From: Pseudomonadota bacterium
GTDB taxonomy: Bacteria > Desulfobacterota > Desulfobacteria > Desulfobacterales > JAHIVH01
DNA length: 64,000 nt
Reading direction: 5' to 3'
NCBI GenBank assembly: GCA_018816735.1
Contig: JAHIVH010000061.1
Span: forward strand, 310,001 to 374,000
A model generated the notes under the pieces. The model saw only the letters and a list, made by a program, of their open reading frames with translations. It had not been told where the DNA came from and ran no database searches. Made by a program: the position numbers and the translations under genes. This document shows positions 20,013 to 29,172 of this stretch, one piece after another (within the stretch, counting starts at the first letter, position 1; every line of letters starts with the position of its first letter).

Positions 20013-22958
20013 ATGCCTGAACAGATAAAATCCAAAGGTAAAAAAACCTTGATTAAAAAAAGTCTGCCTGCCCAAAACAGCCTTGAACCGATGATTGAAA
20101 CGCCTTTTATTGCAGGTATCGGCGCCTCGGCAGGCGGTCTGGAGGCACTGGAACTTTTTTTTGAAAACTGCCCGGCTCACAGCGGCCTGTCATTTGTGGT
20201 GGTGGTGCATCAGGCGGCTCAGCGAAAAAGCCTTCTGGCAGAATTAATCCAGAAACATACCCTGATGCCCGTCAGGACAGCCGAAGACGGACTGAAGATC
20301 GAGCCGGATGCGATCTATATCTCACCTGCCGGAAAAAATCTCGACATTATCAACCAAACATTTCAGATCATCGACCCTCAGGAGAAAGATATTCCCCATA
20401 TGACGATCGATTACTTTTTCAGATCGCTTGCAAAAGATATGGAAAATCGTTCTGCCGGCATCATTTTGTCCGGAACCGGATCTGACGGGACCTTTGGATT
20501 AAAGGAAATAAAAAGCAAACTCGGATTCTGTGTTGCCCAGGAACCAAAAACCGCCAAGTTCGACAGCATGCCGGCCAGTGCGATCGAGAATGTCCCCATG
20601 GACCTCATTCTGCCACCTGAAAAAATGCCGTCTCATTTGATTGACCTTGTATCGCACCCGAATAACCGGGAAAAATTTCTGATCACAAAAAACACCAATG
20701 AGCTGAACAAGATATTTATTCTGCTCAGGTCTCATACCGGGCATGATTTTTCCAACTATAAGCCCACCACGATCTTCCGCCGCCTTGAAAGACGAATGTC
20801 CATCCATAATATCGATAATCTTCCGTATTATTTAAAATACCTTCAAAAAAACACCGAAGAAGTTCAGAAACTGTTTAAAGAGCTTTTAATCGGTGTGACC
20901 AGTTTCTTCAGGGATCCAGATGCCTTCATGGCGCTTAAAAAGCTGTTTCTGTCCTATGTTGAACAAAACCGGTTCAGCAACGATACCATCCGGGTGTGGG
21001 TGCCGGGGTGCGCCACCGGAGAGGAAGCCTATTCTTTGGCCATCCTTTTAAAAGAGGTCGTCGATTCCTGCAAGGAAAATATCCAGATTCAGATTTTTGC
21101 CACAGATATTGACGACAATGCCATTGAGCGCGCGCGCAAAGGCATTTATCCGGCAACTGTTTTTTCAGATGCGGGCAAGGAGCGCCTGGAACGCTTTTTT
21201 ACAAAAGAGGAAAATACGTACAGGATTAAAAAAGATATCCGGGAAATGATTATTTTTTCACCCCAGGACGTCATCAAGGACCCACCGTTCACCAAACTGG
21301 ACATCCTTTGCTGTCGAAACCTTCTGATATACATGAATGCCAGCCTTCAAAAAAAAATGATGCCGGTTTTTCACTACAGCCTGAAACCCAACGGATTTCT
21401 TTTTTTAGGGCCGTCCGAGTCTATCGGCTCGTTTCAGGATCTGTTTTCGATGGTGGACAAAAAATGGAAGATCTACCAAAAAAAAGAATTTGCCAGTGTT
21501 CGCACGTATCTGGAATTTCCGTCGAGCATCACCGATATGCCTGTTCGCCAGACCGGAATGACCAATCCTCATGTTCCCATAGAAAACCTGGCCCAGAAGG
21601 TACTCCTGAGCGTTTTTTCACCCCCTGCGGTTTTTATAGATCCGCAGGGGACTATTCTATATATTCATGGGAAAACCGGCAAATATCTCGAGCCTGCGCC
21701 TGGCAGCCCGCCCTTTAATATTCTGAACATGACCAGAAAAAATTTAACGTTCGAGCTGTCATCCGCCATACGAAAAGCAGAATCTGAAAAAACGGAAGTC
21801 CGTTATGAAAATTTGAAGGTCAGCAATGACGATGGTGAGCCGCATATCAATCTGTCGGTCCGGCCTGTTACTGAAACCGGCTCAGGCGAAAGCATTCTGA
21901 TGGTGGTTTTTGAAACCGTTCAGGAAGCACAAGGGGTAAAACCGGCCCCAAAAACCAGAAAACGGAAATCGGCCAAAGAACAGTCGATAGCGGATCTCGA
22001 AAGGGAACTGGCCTATGCAAAAGAACATCTTCAAGCCACCATCGAGGAGGTCCAGACCGCCAATGAAGAGCTGAAGTCGACCAATGAAGAACTTCAGTCA
22101 ACCAACGAAGAACTTCAAAGCACCAATGAAGAACTGGAAACGGCAAAAGAAGAACAACAATCGCTGAATGAAGAACTCACCACTGTCAACGCGGAACTTC
22201 AGAACAAAAATGACGAACTGTCCCAGTCCAACGACGATATGCGAAACCTCCTGGACAGCATCGATATTCCCACCATCTTTCTTGACAACGACCTTTGCAT
22301 CAAACGGTTTACCACATCCGCAAACCAGGTGACCAACCTGATTCATCCGGATATCGGCCGCCCCATGGCCCATGTGGTTTCAAAAATAAAATACGGAAAT
22401 CTGATCAAAGACGCCCAGGAAGTGCTGAGGACCCTCGTATACAAGGAAGTCCATATCGAAACCACCGATGACAAATGGTTTATCATGCGTATCCGGCCCT
22501 ACCGGACGGTGTCCAACCATATTGACGGCGTGGTGATCACCTTTCTGGATGTCACGCCCATCGTTCTCAGCGAACAAAAATTAAACGACATGAAAAACGT
22601 TGCCGAAAGCATTGTGGAAACCCTGCGCGAACCGCTTCTGGTATTAAACGGCCAGCTCAGGGTGCTTTCGACAAACCGTTCATTTTACCGGCTGTTTGAG
22701 TCAAACAGTCATGACACCATTGGCAAACATGTTTATGAGCTTGGAAACGGCCAGTGGGATATACCGGAACTGCGAAAACTGCTGGAAGACATTCTCCCCC
22801 ATAACACATCCTTTGAGGATTACGGGGTTATGCTTGATTTCCCGGGAATCGGTCCCAAAAAGCTCCTGATCAATGCACGAAAGGTGATCCACAATAACCC
22901 GGACGAAAATCTCATCCTGATGGCAATGGAAGACATTACGCCAAAAATTAACGGATAG
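20013..22958 (+). CDS. CheB-CheR fusion with PAS domains
   Basis: 981 aa. Residues about 30-215 are a CheB methylesterase domain (IGASAGGLEALE with the catalytic Ser at about 39, VVVHQ with the His, ILSGTGSDGT with the Asp). Residues about 230-490 are a CheR methyltransferase (TTIFRRLERRM, IGVTSFFRDPDAF, VWVPGCATGEEAYSLAI for SAM binding, DILCCRNLLIYM). A PAS-like region follows, then a long coiled coil (about 660-745) built on ELQSTNEEL repeats, then two PAS domains. The receiver domain of ordinary CheB is absent. Such fusions are usually paired with hybrid kinases rather than chemotaxis arrays, and one follows directly. It probably modifies or mimics modification of a signalling partner. 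Confidence 0.92.
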   Translation: MPEQIKSKGKKTLIKKSLPAQNSLEPMIETPFIAGIGASAGGLEALELFFENCPAHSGLSFVVVVHQAAQRKSLLAELIQKHTLMPVRTAEDGLKIEPDAIYISPAGKNLDIINQTFQIIDPQEKDIPHMTIDYFFRSLAKDMENRSAGIILSGTGSDGTFGLKEIKSKLGFCVAQEPKTAKFDSMPASAIENVPMDLILPPEKMPSHLIDLVSHPNNREKFLITKNTNELNKIFILLRSHTGHDFSNYKPTTIFRRLERRMSIHNIDNLPYYLKYLQKNTEEVQKLFKELLIGVTSFFRDPDAFMALKKLFLSYVEQNRFSNDTIRVWVPGCATGEEAYSLAILLKEVVDSCKENIQIQIFATDIDDNAIERARKGIYPATVFSDAGKERLERFFTKEENTYRIKKDIREMIIFSPQDVIKDPPFTKLDILCCRNLLIYMNASLQKKMMPVFHYSLKPNGFLFLGPSESIGSFQDLFSMVDKKWKIYQKKEFASVRTYLEFPSSITDMPVRQTGMTNPHVPIENLAQKVLLSVFSPPAVFIDPQGTILYIHGKTGKYLEPAPGSPPFNILNMTRKNLTFELSSAIRKAESEKTEVRYENLKVSNDDGEPHINLSVRPVTETGSGESILMVVFETVQEAQGVKPAPKTRKRKSAKEQSIADLERELAYAKEHLQATIEEVQTANEELKSTNEELQSTNEELQSTNEELETAKEEQQSLNEELTTVNAELQNKNDELSQSNDDMRNLLDSIDIPTIFLDNDLCIKRFTTSANQVTNLIHPDIGRPMAHVVSKIKYGNLIKDAQEVLRTLVYKEVHIETTDDKWFIMRIRPYRTVSNHIDGVVITFLDVTPIVLSEQKLNDMKNVAESIVETLREPLLVLNGQLRVLSTNRSFYRLFESNSHDTIGKHVYELGNGQWDIPELRKLLEDILPHNTSFEDYGVMLDFPGIGPKKLLINARKVIHNNPDENLILMAMEDITPKING

Positions 22959-23003
22959 CAGGCGATCAACCGGCCTGCTTTCTAAAGAAAAATGAGGTGA
23001 TTT

Positions 23004-25097
23004 ATGACGACCCGGATGAAAAGTGAAGACCGGTTTAAGGAACTCCGTCAAAAGGCCGAACACATTCTTCTGAACATGCCAAAAAACCGGAAGCCGACGC
23101 AATCAAACGATCTTAAAATTTTGATCACCGAGCTTCAGACCCATCATATCGAACTGGAGCTGCAAAACGAAGAACTGAAACACGCCCACCAGGAACTGGA
23201 AACCGCCCGCAACCAGTACTTTGATCTCTTTGACCTGGCACCTGTGGGATATATCACCATCGATAAAACCGGTGCGATCCGGCAGGCCAATCTCACGGCT
23301 GCTGCCCTGCTGGGCACAGAAAAACAACTCCTGATCAAAACCCGTTTGTCTCAATACATTCCGGATCAGGACTTAAACGTTTTCCGGCACTCTTTAAATG
23401 AAACGATCCATAAAAAAACGCATCAGATCTGTCAACTTGAGCTGAAACAAAAAGACGGAAAAGTGGTGCACAGCCAGATGGCGTGGAATGCGGTACCAGA
23501 AGGGGGAAATGATATCAAGGAGATCCGGATTGTCATGACCGATATCACCCCGCTAAAAGACGTCGAACAGCAGTTGCGCATGAGCAAGGACGAATGGCAA
23601 AAAACGTTTGATGCCATAGACGATGTTATCACCATTCAGGATTGCCAGATGCGGGTTACACAATTGAACCTGACTGCGTTGAAAATATCAGGAAAGCCTG
23701 AAAATGAGGTGATCGGCAGCTTTTGCTATCAACTCTTCGAGAACAGGACATCCCCCTGCGACGGATGCCCGGTTGAAACCGTCTTTCAAAAAGGCATCCC
23801 CGGTTTTAATGTGATTAAAAGCGGCAAGCTGAATAAAACCTTCAGGGTCGCCGCATACCCCATATTTGACGATAACAGGGCGCTTAAAAAAATCGTCCAC
23901 ATTGCCCAGGACATCACCGAACAAGAGATAATGGAATCCCGCCTGCGTCATGTTCAGAAAATGGAGTCCATGGGTACGCTGACAGGGGGCATTGCCCATC
24001 AATTCAACAATATCCTGAGCATTATCCTGGGAAACAACGAACTCGCCATGGATGAGATCAAACCCTGGAATCCGGCCATGGAGTACATGAAAGAAATCCA
24101 TCAGGCCGGGCTTCGCGCCAAAAATATAACCTTGCAGCTTCTGAATTTCTGCCGCAAACCGGATAATGTGGCAAAGCCGATGAATCTTTCGCCGGTCATC
24201 ACGGAAGCGTTAAAATCCATCGGGTCATCGATTCCGGATAATATCGATATCCGGCAGGATATCCCCGGCAACCTGGATACCGTTTTGGCCGATGCCGCCC
24301 AAATCCATCAGGTCATAATCAACCTTTACAGCAATGCGGCCCGGGCCATGAAAAAAACCGGCGGCATATTTTCCGTGGGCATGGCAAACGAGATTATCAA
24401 CGGGAAGAACGCCAGACGCTATCATCCCCTGGCGCCCGGCAGATACCTCAAACTCGTTATCAGTGATACAGGAAAAGGCATCGATAAAAAAAACATACCC
24501 CGTATATTTGAGCCGTTTTTCACGACCAATGAACAGGGGGCAGGGTCCGGACTGGGACTGGCCGTCGTTCATGGCATTGTTGAAAAACACAATGGCGCTG
24601 TTTTCGTTGAAAGTGAGCCTGAAAAAGGAACGGTCTTTACGATATTATTCCCGGTCTTTGAAGGCATTGTCAACAATCAGGATGAACAAAAACCGGACAA
24701 TGCCACAGGAGGCGGATCGGAAAAAATTCTCTATGTGGATGATGAGCCGTCAATCGTGAATTACAGCAAGATCATGCTTAAAAATATGGGATATCAGGTT
24801 CAAAGCACGACCAGCCCCATGGAGGCGCTCAAAAAATTCAAGGAAAGCCCGGATGATTTTGATCTTGTAATCACAGACATGGCCATGCCCAAAATTACCG
24901 GCGAACAACTGGCCCAGAAAATTCTTGAAATCCGGCCAGGCATGCCAATCATACTCTGCACCGGCTTCAGCGAAAACATGTCAAAAGGCAAAGCCCGTAA
25001 AATCGGTATCAGTGCGTTTGCCTCAAAACCCCTTACACGGAATGAACTGGCAATGACCGTCCGGCAAGTCATAGATAATGCCAGAAAGAAAACATAA
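23004..25097 (+). CDS. PAS hybrid histidine kinase with C-terminal receiver domain
   Basis: 697 aa, soluble (no membrane helix seen). An N-terminal coiled coil (LQTHHIELELQNEELKHAHQ) leads to two PAS domains (about 70-190 and 195-310, the second with two Cys pairs in CDGCPVETVF). A dimerisation/phosphoacceptor box GGIAHQFNNIL follows; Gln stands where Asp is usual (AHDFNN). The HATPase has N-box NLYSNAARAM, G1 SDTGKGI and G2 GAGSGLGLAVVHG. The C-terminal receiver (572-690) has YVDDEPS, phosphoacceptor Asp in VITDMAMPK and the Lys in SKPL. The GAGGTG ribosome site and 45-base gap to the CheB-CheR gene suggest one transcript. Confidence 0.93.
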   Translation: MTTRMKSEDRFKELRQKAEHILLNMPKNRKPTQSNDLKILITELQTHHIELELQNEELKHAHQELETARNQYFDLFDLAPVGYITIDKTGAIRQANLTAAALLGTEKQLLIKTRLSQYIPDQDLNVFRHSLNETIHKKTHQICQLELKQKDGKVVHSQMAWNAVPEGGNDIKEIRIVMTDITPLKDVEQQLRMSKDEWQKTFDAIDDVITIQDCQMRVTQLNLTALKISGKPENEVIGSFCYQLFENRTSPCDGCPVETVFQKGIPGFNVIKSGKLNKTFRVAAYPIFDDNRALKKIVHIAQDITEQEIMESRLRHVQKMESMGTLTGGIAHQFNNILSIILGNNELAMDEIKPWNPAMEYMKEIHQAGLRAKNITLQLLNFCRKPDNVAKPMNLSPVITEALKSIGSSIPDNIDIRQDIPGNLDTVLADAAQIHQVIINLYSNAARAMKKTGGIFSVGMANEIINGKNARRYHPLAPGRYLKLVISDTGKGIDKKNIPRIFEPFFTTNEQGAGSGLGLAVVHGIVEKHNGAVFVESEPEKGTVFTILFPVFEGIVNNQDEQKPDNATGGGSEKILYVDDEPSIVNYSKIMLKNMGYQVQSTTSPMEALKKFKESPDDFDLVITDMAMPKITGEQLAQKILEIRPGMPIILCTGFSENMSKGKARKIGISAFASKPLTRNELAMTVRQVIDNARKKT

Positions 25098-25127
25098 AAA
25101 CAAGCGCAATCATCATGGTTCGATTGA

Positions 25128-25171
25128 CCGGGTTAACCCGGACAACCCGAATAACCCAAGCAACCCCCAGG
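25128..25171. repeat. Perfect 14-bp palindrome followed by 9-base AACCCNNNN repeats
   Basis: CCGGGTTAACCCGG (25128-25141) is a perfect palindrome. From 25135 the 5-mer AACCC recurs every 9 bases (AACCCGGAC, AACCCGAAT, AACCCAAGC, AACCCCCAG). It lies 31 bases after the hybrid kinase stop. It could act as a weak terminator for that gene but has no T-run. Confidence 0.55.
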
Positions 25172-25267
25172 CCGCCTGCCTGAAACGGCCGAACGGGATT
25201 GGCGTTCCTTCCGACAATTATAACCATCTGATTTAATTAAAAATTGCAAATTATATTTACATTTGTT

Positions 25268-25294
25268 TTGACAAATTAATATCATTTATATCAT
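25268..25294 (+). promoter_or_regulatory. Candidate distal promoter of the SAM-salvage operon
   Basis: TTGACA (25268-25273) and TATCAT (25289-25294) with 15-base spacing. The first 17-bp palindrome begins two bases after the -10, so a repressor bound there would cover the start site. Confidence 0.35.
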
Positions 25295-25295
25295 A

Positions 25296-25312
25296 AATTG
25301 ATTAAATTAATT
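25296..25312. promoter_or_regulatory. Putative operator copy 1 (17-bp near-palindrome)
   Basis: AATTGATTAAATTAATT: arms AATTGAT and ATTAATT around TAA, one mismatch from symmetry. Identical to copy 2, 140 bases away. Probable binding site for the adjacent GntR-family regulator (inference). Confidence 0.5.
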
Positions 25313-25393
25313 TTTGCTATAAATATAATTAATAAACGGCATTGGAATGGCCATATCACACTAAATAGCTGTTTTTATAATGAATAATTTTTC

Positions 25394-25422
25394 TTGACTT
25401 GCACAAATACATATACTATTAC
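25394..25422 (+). promoter_or_regulatory. Candidate proximal promoter of the SAM-salvage operon
   Basis: TTGACT (25394-25399) and TATTAC (25417-25422) with 17-base spacing. Operator copy 2 starts 14 bases after the -10. Confidence 0.4.
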
Positions 25423-25435
25423 TAACACATACCGC

Positions 25436-25452
25436 AATTGATTAAATTAATT
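25436..25452. promoter_or_regulatory. Putative operator copy 2
   Basis: AATTGATTAAATTAATT, all 17 bases identical to the copy at 25296-25312. Exact recurrence over 17 bases, even in AT-rich sequence, suggests selection. Confidence 0.5.
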
Positions 25453-25520
25453 TTAAAAATAGATAACAATAACGACGACGCAATGCAGGAAAATGGATTA
25501 GATTAACATCGCTGTTTCTC

Positions 25521-25533
25521 GATTGATTAAATT
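25521..25533. promoter_or_regulatory. Putative operator half-site copy 3
   Basis: GATTGATTAAATT keeps the left arm and centre of the 17-mer; the right arm is lost (followed by CTTATTGAT). Confidence 0.35.
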
Positions 25534-25584
25534 CTTATTGATCTATTCTGTGAAAAAATTAATGATGGGATAAACATCTGCCTG

Positions 25585-25601
25585 AATTGATAAAATCAAT
25601 T
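25585..25601. promoter_or_regulatory. Putative operator copy 4 (perfect palindrome)
   Basis: AATTGATAAAATCAATT: 7-base arms AATTGAT/ATCAATT around AAA, fully symmetric. Closest copy to the regulator start (99 bases). Confidence 0.5.
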
Positions 25602-25699
25602 TTAATGATGGGTATTCAAATCCTGCGGGTTTCACCCTGCAGCAACACACAGAATTGGAAATTACTTTTTATAATTTATTATTTTAAAGGAGTAAGAAT

Positions 25700-26482
25700 A
25701 TGAGAAAAGCTACAACGGTTCACAGTGCGCAAAAACACGAGATAGTGGTAGACAGTCTGGCAAAAGACATCTTTCTGGGCAAATTGAAACCCGACACCAA
25801 ACTGCCTACAGTGAAAAATATCTCGGAAGAGATGCATGTCGATTGCACGTCCGTAAGATTGGGCTTAAAACAGCTCGAATCCATGAAAGTCCTTTCAATT
25901 CGCCAGGGCGACGGGATCTATGTCAACGACTACCTGAAAAATGCCGGAGTCGATTTTTTGGGATTCACATTCCAGAAACTGGAGGAAGATAGTGCCAATC
26001 TGCCTATAGACGGTTACCTCCTTGATGAAATATGGGAGTTCTGGATTTTATTCTGGCCTCCGGTTCTGGAGCTCGCCGCCAAACGCGCCTCTGCCAGAGA
26101 TATCAAATTGCTGGTCCAGATTATTGATCAGCAGGAGGCATGTATAAACACCATGAACAGAAAAAAAATGGCCAAACTGTTAATCTCTCTTCAGGACACG
26201 ACAGCGGAAGTCGTTAATAATTCGATCCTGCTCCTGATGTTCAACTCCTGTCGGCCATTCAGAATAAAAATTATAGAAATGCTTTTCGATTCAATGGACA
26301 AAGCCGAATTGCATGATGTTGTCACCATACAGAGAATTTTCCTTCAAAAAGTTGTCAAAGGCTCAGAGGGGGAAATAACAGAGGCGTTGGATGCATTGCG
26401 TGAAAGCTACATGAATTACCGTCAACGCATGCGCGAGCTGATGAGCAGTTCAATAGCTGTAAGGCATACCGACAAAACATAA
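25700..26482 (+). CDS. GntR/FadR-family transcriptional regulator
   Basis: 260 aa. The N-terminal ~75 residues are a winged helix: IFLGKLKPDTKLPTVKNISEEM with recognition helix around CTSVRLGLKQLESM and wing IRQGDGIYV. The remaining residues are a mostly helical ligand domain of the FCD type (WEFWILFWPPVLELAAKRAS, ALDALRESYMNYRQRM), so it belongs with FadR-like regulators that respond to acids or lipids. AAAGGAG precedes the ATG. It is the first gene of an 18-gene plus-strand run and lies directly after the iterated palindromes, so autoregulation and control of the whole run are likely (inference). Ligand unknown. Confidence 0.87.
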   Translation: MRKATTVHSAQKHEIVVDSLAKDIFLGKLKPDTKLPTVKNISEEMHVDCTSVRLGLKQLESMKVLSIRQGDGIYVNDYLKNAGVDFLGFTFQKLEEDSANLPIDGYLLDEIWEFWILFWPPVLELAAKRASARDIKLLVQIIDQQEACINTMNRKKMAKLLISLQDTTAEVVNNSILLLMFNSCRPFRIKIIEMLFDSMDKAELHDVVTIQRIFLQKVVKGSEGEITEALDALRESYMNYRQRMRELMSSSIAVRHTDKT

Positions 26483-26562
26483 AATAAAAGCAGGAAGCAG
26501 GAAAACGGTTCAGCAATGGTCGTGATGCAGAACCAAAATGAATAAACAAATGGAGGTAAACG

Positions 26563-27831
26563 ATGCAGTACCTAGAAAAACTTATGGATCAATTTTCTGA
26601 TACACCTCGGAATATTATCTTGCATGCTGACGTTTGCAGACGCGGAATAAAAATAACTGAGGATCTTAAAAATGCAGCTCCCAACACCTGTGTCACAGGC
26701 ATTACAAACAAGCTGCAGGAAACCGTGCTCGAACAGATTCCCATTCCGAACCAGTTTATCTTCAAAGCCGATGAAACAACAGTAGATATCAAGATAGATG
26801 GCAAAAGTCCTTATGAAATCAATAAGGACGGAGAGGGAAAATACAGTCTTTTCTGCGGGGGGCAGAATATGGGAGCGGTGAAATTCATTAAACGCCCGTC
26901 CTATATTGACAAACAGACCTCCGATGGCAAAGATGTCGCCAACATGATCATGCAAAGGGGGCCCTTTTGCTTGCTGGTAAGCCCCCTTGATTTTTGCGCA
27001 TACATGAGGAAAGATGAAGCATGCAAGTATTGCCTGTTGTCCGCAGCCATGGAAGTCGCTATAGAAAAGAAATTAATCGAAGCCATTCCTGACTACAACG
27101 TACTGGCAGAGGCTGTCTCGCTTGCGTGTGAAGATATCAACCTGAAGGATCTTAAAATCTGTGGCGGCGCGCTCTATAACACCAGCAAGGAAGCAAGCTA
27201 CTATAAAAAATGCATCGAAGCCATCCTGAACCGTATCGATAAACCTGAAGAACTGACCGTATTTTCCCAGGCTTTTGAAAAAGAAGACCAAAAGGATTTG
27301 CAAAAGCTGGGTGTACAAAACGTATTGTTCAACCTGGAAGTATGGAATGAGGGCCTTTGGCCTGAACTGCTTCCCGGAAAGACAAAAGCAATTGGCCGGA
27401 AGGAATGGATCAAGCGCCTGGAAGACGCTGTTGATGTTTTTGGCCGGGGACACGTGGGAACGAGTTTTGTGGCCGGATTTGAGTGTGCGCCCCGCAAGGG
27501 TTTCCTCAGTCAGGATGAGGCGTTGAAATCCTACATCGAAGGTTTTGAATTCCTGATTAAACGAGGCATCGTCCCGTGGTTTACCGTATGGACGGCCAGT
27601 CCTCTTGTGGGTGGTTTTTCGGAAAACGATCCCCCCCCGACTGAATTCTATCTGAGACTTGGCGAGACCGTTCACGAATTGCTTGGGAAATATGGCGTCT
27701 ACCCGGATCTGGGATTCAACGAAATGGGTGTTGATCCGCCCACATTGGGGCTTTACTGCAACTATTGTTACAGCATGTCATTTACGCGTGATTACCCCAG
27801 GCTGATCGGACGAAATGGCAAAAACGGTTAA
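26563..27831 (+). CDS. Radical SAM protein of unknown reaction
   Basis: 422 aa. About 145 residues precede a cluster motif FCAYMRKDEACKYCLL, a Cys-x8-Cys-x2-Cys spacing rather than the classic Cys-x3-Cys-x2-Cys. A barrel follows with LKICGGALYN, VLFNLEVWNEGLWPELLPGK and FGRGHVGTSFVAGFE, typical of radical-SAM TIM barrels. A second Cys pair near the end (LYCNYCYS) could bind another metal. By memory the LEV...PGK...FGRG blocks resemble the MSMEG_0568-like radical-SAM family of nitrilase gene clusters; this is unverified. The next gene is metK and the following ones salvage SAM by-products, so it is the best candidate for the SAM consumer that the operon serves. A well-placed GGAGG precedes the ATG. 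Confidence 0.82.
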   Translation: MQYLEKLMDQFSDTPRNIILHADVCRRGIKITEDLKNAAPNTCVTGITNKLQETVLEQIPIPNQFIFKADETTVDIKIDGKSPYEINKDGEGKYSLFCGGQNMGAVKFIKRPSYIDKQTSDGKDVANMIMQRGPFCLLVSPLDFCAYMRKDEACKYCLLSAAMEVAIEKKLIEAIPDYNVLAEAVSLACEDINLKDLKICGGALYNTSKEASYYKKCIEAILNRIDKPEELTVFSQAFEKEDQKDLQKLGVQNVLFNLEVWNEGLWPELLPGKTKAIGRKEWIKRLEDAVDVFGRGHVGTSFVAGFECAPRKGFLSQDEALKSYIEGFEFLIKRGIVPWFTVWTASPLVGGFSENDPPPTEFYLRLGETVHELLGKYGVYPDLGFNEMGVDPPTLGLYCNYCYSMSFTRDYPRLIGRNGKNG

Positions 27832-27922
27832 TCAAGAGAATAATTGAAAATCATATAATGGACTTGTTCTTGTAGAGAGCATTGAATCGTTTACACATAA
27901 AAAGTAAAGAAAGGGTATTACC

Positions 27923-29089
27923 ATGGGCGAAAAATTTTTCTTCACATCAGAATCCGTAACTGAAGGACATCCGGACAAGGTAGCAGATGCCATATCTGAC
28001 AACATTCTGGATGCAATCCTGGCACAAGACAAGAAAGGCCGAGTCGCCTGTGAAACGCTTGTAACTACCGGGCTTGCAGTCATCGCAGGTGAAATCACGA
28101 CCGATTGTTACGTTCATATGCCTGAAATCGTAAGAAACACGATCCGGGAAATCGGATACAATTCATCGGATATGGGATTTGACTGGCAGACCTGTGCGAT
28201 TGTGACCAGTATCGATCGGCAGTCACCGGATATTGCACTGGGAGTGGATGAAAGCTCAAATGAATATATGGATCAGGGAGCCGGCGATCAGGGGCTCATG
28301 TTCGGATTCGCAACAAACGAAACCCCTGAGCTCATGCCCATGCCGATCCTATTTGCCCATAAACTCTGCCAAAAACTTGCGGAAATTCGAAAAAACGAAA
28401 CCGTCAACTTTTTAAGGCCGGACGGCAAAAGTCAGGTCACCATCGAATACGAGGATGGGAAACCCAGGCGGATAGAAGCCGTCGTCATATCCACGCAGCA
28501 CCGGCCGGAGGCGACAATCGACCAGATACGACAGGTGGTGATCGATGAGGTTATTCGTAAAACACTGCCTGCTGAAATGATCGACCACAATACAAAATTT
28601 TATGTGAACCCGACCGGCCGTTTTGTTGTTGGCGGGCCAATGGGAGACTGCGGCCTTACCGGAAGAAAAATCATTGTAGATACCTACGGCGGCCATGGCA
28701 GTCATGGGGGCGGCTGTTTTTCAGGAAAAGACCCGTCAAAAGTGGACAGAAGTGCTTCCTACATGGGCAGATACATAGCCAAAAATATCGTGGCATCAGG
28801 ACTTGCCGCCAAATGTGAAGTTCAGATAGCCTATGCCATTGGTGTTCCCCACCCGCTTTCCGTTATGGTGGATCCAATGGGAACAGGCAAAATTCCTACT
28901 GCGGAATTGAAAAAAATTGTGACAGAAGTATTTGATCTAAGACCAAAGGCGATTATCAGCCAGCTTGATCTGTTAAGACCTATCTACAAAAAAACCGCGG
29001 CATATGGCCATTTTGGAAGAAGCGAACCTGAGTTCACATGGGAAAAAACAGATAAAGCCAAAGCCATACGTGAAAAAGCCGGTGTGTAA
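27923..29089 (+). CDS. metK: S-adenosylmethionine synthetase
   Basis: 388 aa, standard MetK length. Makes SAM from methionine and ATP, releasing PPi and Pi. Signatures seen: [14 protein letters not shown] (ATP/methionine site), [36 protein letters not shown] and [17 protein letters not shown]. All family blocks are intact. It sits 91 bases after the radical-SAM gene and 83 before mtnP. I looked for a SAM riboswitch in the 91-base gap and found no room or fold for one, so control is probably through the operon promoter. Confidence 0.97.
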   Translation: MGEKFFFTSESVTEGHPDKVADAISDNILDAILAQDKKGRVACETLVTTGLAVIAGEITTDCYVHMPEIVRNTIREIGYNSSDMGFDWQTCAIVTSIDRQSPDIALGVDESSNEYMDQGAGDQGLMFGFATNETPELMPMPILFAHKLCQKLAEIRKNETVNFLRPDGKSQVTIEYEDGKPRRIEAVVISTQHRPEATIDQIRQVVIDEVIRKTLPAEMIDHNTKFYVNPTGRFVVGGPMGDCGLTGRKIIVDTYGGHGSHGGGCFSGKDPSKVDRSASYMGRYIAKNIVASGLAAKCEVQIAYAIGVPHPLSVMVDPMGTGKIPTAELKKIVTEVFDLRPKAIISQLDLLRPIYKKTAAYGHFGRSEPEFTWEKTDKAKAIREKAGV

Positions 29090-29172
29090 GACAAACTGTA
29101 TATGAATATGGATGATGCTTTTGATTATTTAATGTCGTATAGAACGATCTGCCCAGGAGAGAGGTTGAAACA

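Larger units (their letters stand above)
25098..25699. other. AT-rich control region upstream of the 18-gene operon
   Basis: About 600 bases with no credible gene. The first 100 bases are GC-rich and hold the palindrome and AACCC repeats. From about 25230 it becomes strongly AT-rich and carries four related copies of a TTGAT-TAA-ATTAA palindrome, two promoter-like pairs, a small hairpin (CTGCGGGT ... ACCCTGCAG, 25622-25642) and an AAAGGAG ribosome site for the regulator gene. Confidence 0.7.

Noticed and set aside
25200..25240. Further copy of the 17-mer operator near 25226 (CTGATTTAATTAAAAATT)
   Set aside because: Shares only AT-rich bases and lacks the TTGAT arm in phase.
27832..27922. SAM riboswitch upstream of metK
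   Set aside because: The gap is 91 bases with no paired core or terminator-like element.
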